In this document: in pieces, positions 31,791-42,100 of the stretch
Layout: each line of letters begins with the position of its first letter
Numbering within the stretch: position 1 is the stretch's first letter
Assembly (NCBI GenBank): GCA_031763025.1
Contig: JASSKH010000007.1
Location: forward strand, 3,401,930-3,465,929
DNA from: Macrocystis pyrifera
Lineage: Eukaryota > Sar > Phaeophyceae > Laminariales > Laminariaceae
Direction: 5' to 3'
DNA: 64,000 nt
Translations under genes and position numbers: made by a program
The notes under the pieces: model-generated
Database searches by the model: none
The model's input: only the letters and a program-made list of their open reading frames with translations
What the model was told of the DNA's origin: nothing

Positions 31791-34377
31791 CACTCCGAAG
31801 CATGACGGCGTGGTCGAGCGACGGATCGCCATGACGCTGGAGCTTGCAATGGCGTCCCGCCTGGAGGCCACTCGCCTGTTCGGCGATGCAAGGATGCCGG
31901 TGACGCAACCCCTCTGGGCTGAGTCATACGTGTACGCGAGCGATGTGATCAACATGACGGCGAGGGTAAGGGACAAGCCGGAAATGCACTCGCCGTACCG
32001 TAAATTCTACGGGAGACCGCCGTTTGCGCGGTTGCTCCCGTTTCTGAAACCGGGCTTCCACCACGTCAGGAGGGCCCTGAAGATCGAGCTGAAGGTAGAG
32101 GCTTGCTTCTACCTCAACGGCGGCAACCACCACGCAGCTGACTGCAGCAAGATCCTGTTGGTGTCTGGCCGGAGATCGTGATCCCCGTGACATCACTTGG
32201 GAACACCCGAGGAAAACGTTTGTGGGGTTACTGCCTTCGGAGGAGGAGAGCTTCCCGCCGCCGCCGTCGCCGTCGCCACCGCAGCCGGGTGCGCCGGAGC
32301 CTCTGAGGGGCCCCGACGTATGGCCCGAGCCACCGTCCCATCCCCACTGCTGCCGCCGCAACCGCCGTCATCACCACCGCTACCGCCGCCGCCGCCGCCG
32401 CCGCCGCCGTTATCATCGCCGCCGCAGCAGCAGTCACCGCAGCCACAGCTTTCGCAGCGTGCTGCCCGGGTACTGGGTTCTTATATCCCGGACCCGGAGG
32501 ATGGCGATGTGCTGAGGGGGCGGACAAGGGGAGAGACCTCACGACACCAGGAGAGCGGTGGCGTTGTGCAGAGAGGGCGGACTAGGGGGGAGACCGCACG
32601 ATACCAGTAGGGTGGTGGCAGTGTGCAAGGTGGTCGGGCCAGGGGGGAAGCTGGGCGACACCCGGAAGATGGAGATGTGCTGAGGGGGTGGACAAGAGGG
32701 GAGGCTGTGCGGAACCGCGAGGCTATGGGGTATGGGCTGCTGTCGTTGATTGCAGCGCGGGAAGGTATAGGCCAGGTACTTTTCCACCAAGCCCCACCAC
32801 GCGAGAACCCTCCCCTTCCCGCACGCCCGGCGAGCGAGCGGTCGACGCCGAACTCGTATGCTGAAACGTGTGCGGACGAGTATTTGGCCATCTGGAGGCA
32901 GCCGATGGACAAGGAATATCATGGGCTGGCGGACGCGGGGACGTTTGGAGCGACGTAGCAACCAGAGGGGTTCAACGTCATTTCGGCGAAGTGGGTGTTC
33001 GCCTGGAAGTCCAACGAGCATGGTGATGTGGTGCGGGCGAAAGCAAGACTGGTGGCACGACGTTTCAAGCAGCGTGCGGGTATTGATTCCTTTGAGACTT
33101 TTGCTCCGACGCCTGCAGCGTCTTGCTTTCGTTTGTAGGGTGCTATTGCGTGCGAGTTGGGTTTGGATTTGTGTCATTTTGATGCTGAGCAGGCGTTCGT
33201 GCAGTCGAGTTTGGATGAGGATGTATTCATGCGACTACCCCCCGGCTGCGGCGAAATGTCTGGTAAGGTAGCCAGGTTGAATCACAGTCTCTACGGCTTG
33301 AAGCAAGCGTCGAGATCGTGGCACAACCACCTTCTCACTGACATGAAGAGTCTAGGATTTGAGCAGAGCCCCGTTGATGCGTGTGTCATGAGGTTGTTCG
33401 AGTCGGGCTCTGTCTCCATTGTAACGGTAGTTCATGTGGATGATATTTTTGCTGTAGGACTTAAGCCTAGGTGCGATCAGTTCTGTGAAGACCTGAAAAA
33501 CCTTGTTCCGATCAACAATCTGGGCGAGTTGCGGTGATATGCTGGTTGTTGTTTTTCGAGGGATTGAGATGCTGGTACTTTGACGATTTCGCAGCAGGCG
33601 TTCGCTGAAAATATCGTGGCGAGGTGTGGTGTTAGTTCTGGGAGGAATAACCCGTTTTCGACTGGTGTGAAGCTCGAGGAGTTTGACGAGAATGAACCCG
33701 TGGGTGATTGGCCTTTCCGCGAGTTGGTGGGGTGCTTGATGTGGCTTGCGAACCAGACACGACCGGATATTGCGAACGCGGTAAGGGCAATAGCGAGGTA
33801 CACGAATAGGCCAAGGGAAGTACACTGGAGGACAGCAGTCGGTATTTTAGAGTATGTATTTTCTACGAGTGATTTCGGCATTACGTTCCAGAAGGGTAGC
33901 GGGCTTGAGCTGGTAGAGTTTGCAGATGCAGACTATGCCAACAAAGCCACTGGCAGGAGGTCAGTTTCCGGTGGGGCTATCATGTGTGCTGGGGCGTGTG
34001 TGTGCTGGTTTTCTAGGACGCAGAAATGCGTCACACTCTCAACTACTGAGGCCGAATATGTAGCACTGGCAGACACTATCAAGGAGGCAATGTTCATGCG
34101 CTATGTATGGAGTTTTATTTTCCGGGGTTTGGGGAGAGATGCTTTACGGTTTTCGAGGACAACGAGGGGGTAAAGCACGTGGTACAAAATCCAGTGTGCA
34201 CGTCGAATTCGAAGCACATCGACGTAGGACACCACTTTTTTGCGGGAGTTTATTTTTAATTAAGGGGAGTTTGTTATTACCCATGTAGAGTCGGAGGAAC
34301 AGCATGCAGACTTCTTGACAAAGCCGCGCAACAACACGGTGTTTCGCTTCCACCGGGATTTTCTTACGAATATTTGA
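31791..34377 (+). pseudogene. Decayed Ty1/copia polyprotein (integrase, RT, RNase H)
   Basis: Domain order integrase, RT, RNase H defines the copia lineage. The integrase end (KHDGVVERRIAM, PLWAESYVYASDVIN, SPYRKFYGRPP) follows the LTR directly, so primer site, gag, protease and most of integrase are missing. A frameshift near 32170 leads to a Pro-rich linker. RT has AKWVFAWKSNEHGDVVRAKA, FETFAPT, LCHFDAEQAFVQSSLDEDV, LPPGCGEMSGKVARLNHSLY, LKQASRSWH and the active-site VHVDDIF. RNase H shows ADADYA, TEAEYVALAD and, after a frameshift near 34130, FEDNEG and VESEEQHADFLTKP. In-frame stops occur at 32956 (TAG), 33136 (TAG), 33535 (TGA) and 33565 (TGA). Not functional. Confidence 0.9.
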
Positions 34378-35032
34378 GGCGGTTTTTCCGAGGTAGAAGG
34401 TTTTATGTTATTTTAGAGTGAAGGATTTGTCTGAACTACGTATAAATCCGAGCTGCCGTTTTTCCCTCGCTAATTCCGAGGATGATACTATTTTGCTCCT
34501 GGTGATGGATTTCGAGAGTTTTTGGTGTTTTCGAGTAGTTTCAACGTCAAATAAAATTCAAGTGAAGGAATGTATGCTATCTCGCATTACCGTCGCGATC
34601 TGCGTATCTATGGCGGGAGTAGGGGACAAGGGGAGACTCTTGTCCGGAGGAACGGGGTTCCTTGCGATCTCTGGCATCTAATTTCTTGGCTTAACTTTTA
34701 TTTTGATGAGTATGACTACTGTGATATTTTCTATGATTTGCATTCATTCCTCATGAAACAGAGGGAGAGGTTTTGGATAAGGCTGAAGAGAGACTATATG
34801 AAGCGCCTGGGGGCGCGTGCGGTCCATAGTAAATGTTTTCTGAGTTGGAGGGTTTGGATAGTATTTTGGAAATTGAGGGTTTGGTTTTTGGTTCTTGAAA
34901 AATTGTGTTTCTGCATTTCATATGAGTTGGTCATAACATTGAGATGTTTCAACCCAGCGGAGTCGTACATTGTAGTGTACAGAGCTGGGGGGATATTGAA
35001 GTGTGGTCGTGTATAATGAGCAGGGGGGATAT
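34378..35032. other. Ty1/copia 3' untranslated region
   Basis: Non-coding stretch between the RNase H end and the 3' LTR. Just before the LTR lies GAGCAGGGGGGATAT (35018-35032), a polypurine-tract-like sequence; a similar CTGGGGGGATATTGAAG occurs about 35 bp earlier. Confidence 0.65.
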
Positions 35033-35314
35033 TGATTGTGCTCAGAAACACGACGGAGACGGAGGACACGTTACATCTAACATTAGGGAGTTCCATATAT
35101 TGATATGGGATTATAGGAGAGGGATATTTAGACGGATATTCGGCGGGATAAGCGGGAGGTTATTCCCGCAACCTGTTGGATAATAACCTGCGTACGATGC
35201 ATGAGCTGTCACTCGACAGCTCGGATATAATACGGTATACGTTCCGTGTTACTGTCTGGAGTCAACCACGCGTTCCCGTGCCAGCTGCGCCTATACCTTC
35301 AGAGATCAATAAAC
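35033..35314 (+). repeat. 3' LTR of Ty1/copia element
   Basis: Paired with 31520-31790; begins TGATTGTGCTCAG right after the polypurine-like tract and ends near CAATAAACA. The LTRs differ at many positions, so the insertion is old. Confidence 0.75.
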
Positions 35315-36231
35315 AGAAGGAGACGGCCAAGGGTGTGGCTAGGTTCCCGAATCGATTCTCTAGGTCAGACAGGCACCCATGTTTTACTATCACCGTCCGG
35401 AGTACGATGTTCTCTTTTTTTCCCCTTCTCTTCCGTCCTTTTTTTTTACCTTGTATCTCCCTTTGTTTCCTTTATTCCCCGCCCCGCCATCCGTATGCCG
35501 GTATCTTCCTCTCCTTCGTGTTGCTTTGTCCGCGCGGCAACTACTGTATCTGTCCTTCCTGAATACGTATGTATGCTTTCCATTTAGCAGCCTTCTGATC
35601 TCCTTGCGTCGTTTGTATTATTATGTTTCATTGCAGAATTCATCCTTGTTTTATTGTCTTTTTGTTTTTATTTTCTAGTCTTCTTGCTTGTGTTACAGTT
35701 GTTACGTTGGCACTTCACTTGCTTGACCCCTGAATTTGCGATTGTTTTTCGTTTTTTTGGTCTTCCTGTCTGTCTGTGACCACATAATCAGTATCTCTAG
35801 GATAAGGAACCAGGACGGACACTGGGGTATACCGATGAAGCTGGGTAGAAAGGACGATTTAATGTGAACACAACGACAACAACATCAACAACACAAGCAC
35901 AATTAGGTTCATTGTTACCTTGGAGAGCTTTTTTTTTCCAGAATTTTCAAAGTTTGGAAATAATTGGACATATGTATCAATATACGGAGGCGTTCTGTCA
36001 CTATTCGTAAATTTTTCCAGAAGCAAAAAAATCATGTAGTTCGTTGAACTTCACATATTTGGAAAAAAAAAAAAACAGAAAAATCTGGAAGATTAAAAAA
36101 TTGCGCGAAAAAAAACATGGAAATTATGGAAAAATAGCGAATAAACCCTTCCTTGCTTACTGTCACCGTTCCTACGTACAGCAGCAGTACATACCACTAG
36201 TCGTATCATGTTGTTATTAAGACATAATGCC
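35315..36231. other. No gene recognised
   Basis: Pyrimidine-rich in the first half, A/T-rich in the second (poly-A and poly-T with AGAAAAATCTGGAAG and CCAGAATTTTC words). No coding stretch with splice support. Confidence 0.5.
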
Positions 36232-36590
36232 GGCGTCCCCGGTGGCTTGGTAGGTGGTCAGCGTGCCTGTCAAGATCAATTTCGTGGGTTCGAGTCTCAC
36301 CGAGTGCGTGCTCGTAGGGACTCTTTCTTGCATAAAAAAATGATTAGCGGAAAGCGCGAGAGCGTGAGTTAGCTACATTCGATTAAAATCGACGAGCAGT
36401 GGGAATGCTGAACCCTATGCGCGACCGAAAATAAAGACACGTACCGGAGGGGAGAGGGGACGACAACTGTGACCACGGCTTGTCCAGAAGCTCGCTGAGG
36501 GTAGAATCTCCTACTACGAGTTAGGCTGGAAAAGTAATAAAAGAAAAGTGATGATTGATTGCAAAAAAATAAATAAAGAAATAAAGAAAT
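36232..36590 (+). mobile_element. tRNA-derived SINE, copy D
   Basis: Full-length copy. The tRNA-like head spans 36235-36321: GTCCC at the start pairs with GGGAC at the end, with A box TGGCTTGGTAGG and B box GGTTCGAGTCT. Between the T-arm-like hairpin and GGGAC is an extra CGAG...CTCG hairpin. The tail is AAGTGATGATTGATTGC followed by A-rich sequence with AAATAAAGAA units. Confidence 0.85.
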
Positions 36591-37540
36591 TACTGTGTTC
36601 CTGTACCGATAAAATTGTGTCGCGTGTTACACTCTTCGCGTGTGTGTACACAGCAGTGATTATTTCGTACAGGACGTTGTAGTTGTTCTCAGATTAACTC
36701 ATATCATTAACTCATCGCCACAATGCAATGCATTCTTCTGTGATCGCAGGACAGGCTCCAATAACTCTGGAGTGGAAGAATACCTCGGTAGAAATGAAAA
36801 ACAAGCAAAGAATAATACAACATGATACGTACCTCTATTTTAATATTAATAGCACATCTACCTCAGACAAAAATATAAAATGAGGTCCGCGTTCGTGCGT
36901 ATCAGGTATACATGCGGTACGCTGTACTACAGCAGTACACGTATGAATATTCGCATTTCAGATATTAGGCGAAATTGCGTAGAAAAACGGATTGACGAGG
37001 GGGGCTTCGTGGAGTGGCTTCCAGCTTCCAGCCTCCACCCGCACTGCTTGCTGTTGTTGTTTTCTTCACATTAAACCGTTCTTTCTACCCGTCGACATCC
37101 AGCACAACCAGTGTCCGTGCCGATTTTTCAAACCTAGAGAGAAAAAAGTTCTGTGGTCACAAAGCTGCACCACAGAGATACTACGTTGCCACGTATGCAA
37201 TGCAATGCCATGCCATCATACTGCGTACGACAGGCACGACCTACACATTATTATATGACCTAGAGAAACGAATCAAAGAGAAACACCAAAAACGAAAAAC
37301 AAGGAAGACAATTCGAAGGAGGAAAAGAAACGAGAAATAAATATAAGAAACAAACCATCGTGCCCCCCCCGCAGGGGATCTGTCATACACTTGAAAAGAA
37401 CAAACTGGCAAAAAAAGGAAAGGAAAAAGAGGAAAACACCACTAGTCGTCGTCAACAGATTAAGACTAAAGAACCAAGGGAAAATAACAGGCAAACCAAA
37501 CCAAGCACAAAACATCCTCCAGGTAGCGGCAGCAGTTTAC
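36591..37540. other. No gene recognised
   Basis: Short competing open frames; A-rich after 37260. No splice-flanked coding sequence or repeat-family match found. Confidence 0.45.
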
Positions 37541-37640
37541 GGTACAAAAGTAGCACAGCCAGGGTCTCCCTGCTGGTCCGCCTGGTACCTTGCTACCCTG
37601 TCTGCCACCTTCGTCCAGCGTTCGTCAACTATGCCCGGCC
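37541..37640 (-). pseudogene. LINE 3'-end scrap, copy C
   Basis: On the minus strand reads VADRVARYQAD, matching the very end of copy B (MADRVARYRAD) and of copy A (IIDRVTRYRID). The DNA shares GGTACCTTGCTACCCTGTCT with 37914-37933. A separate truncated insertion or a local duplication of copy B's end. Confidence 0.65.
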
Positions 37641-37904
37641 CCTCGGCGTCAGACAATATACGAAACAAGCAAAGCAGGCTCGTCATCCACCCACGCCACA
37701 CGACTCCTTCAAGAAGGCTTATCAATCGGAGAAAGGAAGAGAAAGAAAATAACGTGAAAATCACAAAGGGTCAGCGCAAAAAGAAGAAAATAAAATGAAA
37801 CAGAAATAAACAAAAACAAAAGGAAGACAAAGCAAGGAAGACCACGTTCGAACCAGCTGCACCAGTTGGTGGTACGAGCAGTATTAGGCATGTTCTACTT
37901 CTTA

Positions 37905-38711
37905 GTCTGCCCGGTACCTTGCTACCCTGTCTGCCATCTCCTTCCTACTTTCGTCCACCACTGCAATTTCCCTTCTACTCCTGTTCCCCCCCCTCTCGGC
38001 ATTCCCTTGGTCGGGTTTTCTGCTACTCCTCTTCTTGTTGCCCCTCCTCCCCCCATTCCCTTGGACACCACCCACGGCGGATGCGCGGCGCTGCCTACTC
38101 AGCTCAGCCTCAGCCTCGTGCCACCTCACCATGAACCGTTCGGCTGCTTCGAGGATCCCCCGGTACCACATCCCCGCCTTTTTTGCAGCAGTGGGCCACA
38201 GCGCGGTCTCAACTCCAAACACCAAGGGAGCAAGTTCCGTTGACCCTTCGGTGGCTCGGAACTCCCTAAGGTCTTCGCTTATGCATCTATGCCAAGTCTT
38301 AACCGGTCCGCCAGGTCTCGGGTTCTCCCCACCAGCCATCGTCCCGAACATTACCCGACTGGGTAATCGATCCTTGCTTTGCCGTGCCACCCCTCCGCGA
38401 AGAAGAGACGCCGTTTGTTTGCGGATGGTCGTTTCGATGCTCTCGCAACGTGTCATCTTGAGGGCCTTCGCGTAGGAGAGGGTGGTATGGTCAGTACGAA
38501 GTCGGCGCTGGAAGCCAATGACTCGCAATGGGACTTGGTGGTGAGCTGTTCGAAGCTTGGCAAAGTGTTCTTCTCTGAGGGTCCACGTCACACACCCGTA
38601 CAGCAGGGTCTCAATCACCTCGGCCTTCAGCATTCGGACGTTCAGGCTAAGGGGTGTGTTGCTGTGACTGGCACATCTCTCACCCTTGGAGCCGTAACAT
38701 GCTGTGTTCAA
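37905..38711 (-). pseudogene. LINE C-terminal fragment, copy B
   Basis: A minus-strand open frame of about 269 residues with no internal stop. It contains VIETLLYGCVTWTLREEHFA, FQRRLRTDHTTLSYAKALK, PGGPVKTWHRCISEDLREF and FGVETALWPTAAKKAGMWY, the conserved C-terminal domain after the polymerase in this LINE family, and ends MADRVARYRAD. It aligns with the frameshifted C-terminus of copy A but lacks the RT core, so it is a 5'-truncated insertion. Although open, it has no polymerase and no start context; a gene function is unlikely. Confidence 0.75.
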
Positions 38712-39163
38712 AGAGTACTACTGCGGTGCACAACTACGTATGTATCCAGCAGAACAACCGGGGTACAGAGTACACAGAGCGCACTATGAAATAAAACAGC
38801 AGAACAGCAGCAGAGCACTCTTCGCTACCGTTCTTCCGTTCACTCCATCCACAACGTTCACAAGATCTTACCAGGTACCTGGTACAAGATATCTTGTCCT
38901 GCTGATCGCAAAAAGCGTGAACGAAGTCTACGGAAAAAAGGGTTTGCATTAGATTAGGAAGACTTTATCAATTGGTAGACGTTTTCGTGAGTTGGAAGCG
39001 CCACGATCCCGGCCTCTGTCTCTCTCAAGATCGACGCGCAACCAGCACTGATTCCCCGTGGCCTCGTTCCACCACTTGAAGCAGCACGGGAACCCCGACC
39101 GACCGCTGGTACACCTCAACGCCAACATAGGCGTAAAATTTGGGCAGTGCTAGCATCAAAATA
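38712..39163. other. Upstream region of the four-pass membrane protein gene
   Basis: Includes ACCAGGTACCTGGTAC near 38873. The immediate 5' flank of the start codon contains no ATG in frame close by. Promoter elements could not be identified. Confidence 0.4.
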
Positions 39164-42100
39164 ATGGACCCTAGCAACTTGTCGCCGGATGTTCGCGAGA
39201 TGTGGGACGAGTTCGTCCAGAAGCAGGACGAGCCCCTATACATGCGGAACGTTTTGAGCGGACTTTCCGGAATCATGCTGGTGGGTCGTATACACCGTAT
39301 CTGCGGCGACGCTTATAATCAACCCGCATTGCGACCGCTTCTCCTGTTGTCTTCTGTGTTTTGCGTCCGTTTTCGTCAAGGGTGTTTGTTTGCAGCACAC
39401 GCTCCAGGCCTCGCAATCGCTGGAACCTGATTTTTGTCCGAAAATATAAATATCATTTTAGTATATATAATGATATACAAACCATCCCTATATTTCCGGA
39501 TGGAGCGGTGTGGTCACGTCTCTCGTTTGAAACAAAGGGAAATATGGAGCAACTACAGCAGTTGTACGAGTTCAACGAGATAAACCACACCGACCCCAAT
39601 TCCGTCCCATTCCGTATGGTAGCGTGCGTCCTTGGTCCTTGCATGCTTCGAGGTTCGGGCTCACCGACAAGCCGGGGGCCGGTGTGATACCACCACAGGC
39701 GGTGCACAACCGTTTGCTACTGCAGCCCGATGCGTGTCTGGCGGCGAAGCAGCGAGCGAGCGCCTGTGGAGTGAAAATATGTGTAGAATCAGAATAGACG
39801 TGGTAACACTCTGTCCGGAAATGTAAGGAGCGTTTTGATCGACTTACACATACAAAAAATAACCAGAAGCGGGCCTTAAATTATCGGACAGAGTGGACGG
39901 GGACCCGATGATGACACATCATGGATGGCACGGCTTTCGAACCAGTGCATATACCGGCGTCCCCGATGGCTTGGTAGGTGGTCCGCGAGCCTATCAAGAT
40001 CAATTTCGTGAGTTCGAGTCTCACCGAGTGCATGCTCGTAGGGACTTTTTCTTGCATAAAATTGATTAGCGGAAAGCGCGAGAGCGTGAGTTAGCTGTAC
40101 ATTCGATGAAAATCGACGAGCAGTGGGAATGCTGAACCCTATGCGCGATAAAAACTAAAGGCACGTACCGGGGGGGAGAAGGGACGACACCTGTGACCAC
40201 GGCTTGTCCAGAAGATCGTCGAGGGTAAAACCTCCTACGAGTGGGCTGGAAAGTAAAAGTGACGATTAAAAAAAAATATATATATCGGATTACGGCGAAA
40301 GTAACCCGTCCTTGTAATTACGTAATTCTGTAATTCTTACTGGTACGTTGTCTTTTGGGCGAAAATAGATAGTACGTACCTCTTCACGGGTAATTACATA
40401 ATTACCCCAAAACAGGAGACGTTCAAAAGACACTATCTCAAGAAGTGGATTGCACATCCTTGTATCAAGGCTGTTTCCTACGCGGTTCGATTTCGAGCTT
40501 CAGATTTATATTTTTCGATCTCCAAAATGAATGACCCTGTGTATGCAGTCCAAATATGCAAAATCCGACCGGAATTTTTTCGATTTGAGAATCCGATGAC
40601 CCAAGTCGTCGGATTTTGGCGACTTGGGTCATCAGAATTTCAAATCGAAAAATGGCACGCTCTCTAAATTCAAGATGTTATCCACGACAGCAAACAGTAT
40701 CAAACGCTTGACGAGTAGGATGGTGACACAGCTGTATGGCGACGTTGCGTCGAGCCCGACGCGCGGTCGGCGCGCGGCGCGTCCCTCCGTGGCCAGACTA
40801 CAGTCGGTTGGCGCGGGCTCGGGCCTAGAGACCAAGACAAGCGCACTCTGTGCGCACTTCTCCGTGGATACGTACTCGTAGACTATATACACTGCTGCTG
40901 TAGCAGCAGCAGCAGCGGCAGCAGTCAGACACATTATGAAATACAAAATACCGAGACAGCTTGGCTCTAGCGCACGCGCCACGTCTCTTCGCCGCCAGAC
41001 CAGAGGCAGTCAGCCTTGGCTCGGACGCTTGGGCCCTACGCGCAGAGCAGCGCACCCAGCGCGTCTCTTCGCGGCGCCAGACCACAAACAAAAGTAGTTG
41101 GTCTTCGCGTTTGCTCGAATCTCAACACGCGTAATAAATCTGATTTTTCCGCATAGAACGACTGCTGTTTCGATTTGCCAAGTTCACATCTGAAAATGCG
41201 ATCGGATCAAAATCTGAAGCTCAACAATCGAACCGTATAGGAAACGGCCTGATATATTTATTTACTTCCTGTTTTTTTCCTGAGCGTGCTCGGTTGGTAC
41301 ATCCCTGGCGTCTCAGAGCTCCCACTTGAACACCGCCTGTTTCTATTACTTGCCGGCGAGAGATTTTTTTCTTTTTGAGTTGTGTGTGCGTGCGTGTAGT
41401 CAGAGCACGGCAACGAGGGCGAGCGCGGCGCTATCGCGGGTGTTAGCGGGCACTATCGGGTACAGGGGAAGGAAGGAGCGGGATCTCCGTTTTCGTGTCT
41501 AGGTGTCGTGTCCATCGAGACACGAGGAAAACATTAATTGCATCTGCTCTGACCTCCTGGTGTTGCGTTGAATATGGTATGTACGAGTCTATGGGGGTGG
41601 TTTTGGTGCGCAAAAGAACAGTCGGGCGGTACTTTGTTCAGAGAGAGAGGGCTCGGCAGACTAAGCACCAACGTTGTCGAGCTGGCGAACGAGGGTCACG
41701 GTGAGCACCGGTCTTAATGCGAGGCGGGCGACGGGACTCACTGGAGCAGAGGAAGGAAGCTTTACCCGGACCAGACCGTAGCGAGGTGGTCGCGAGAGGG
41801 GCGGGCAGCGTACAAGGATGAGAGAAGCTCTGCTGTCGATTTTTTTTTAGTCTACATTCCCCTACAGCCGGCGTAAGGTGTTCCAATCAGGCGGGAAATA
41901 ATCACATCAAGGGGACGGGGGTTGTTTTTCTTTTTCAAAGTGGTTTTCTTGTTAATTGTTTTTTCGGTGCTGTGTCGTGCTGTGCTTCGTGTTTCGTACA
42001 AATCAACAGAAGTATGTACGTATGCATGTGGCGTCCGGGTTGTTTTCCAGGATGGAACATGGAGGTCTTTGGACATTTGCATGTCGCCTGTTTGCACCTG

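Noticed and set aside
31511..35320. GAAGG as a 5-bp target duplication of the copia element
   Set aside because: GAAGG occurs near both ends (31512-31516, 35315-35319) but does not abut the left LTR start at 31520, so it may be chance.
36235..36321. Functional tRNA gene
   Set aside because: The head has Pol III boxes but an extra hairpin, an unusual length of 87 nt and no clear anticodon arm, and is fused to the repeated SINE body in five places.
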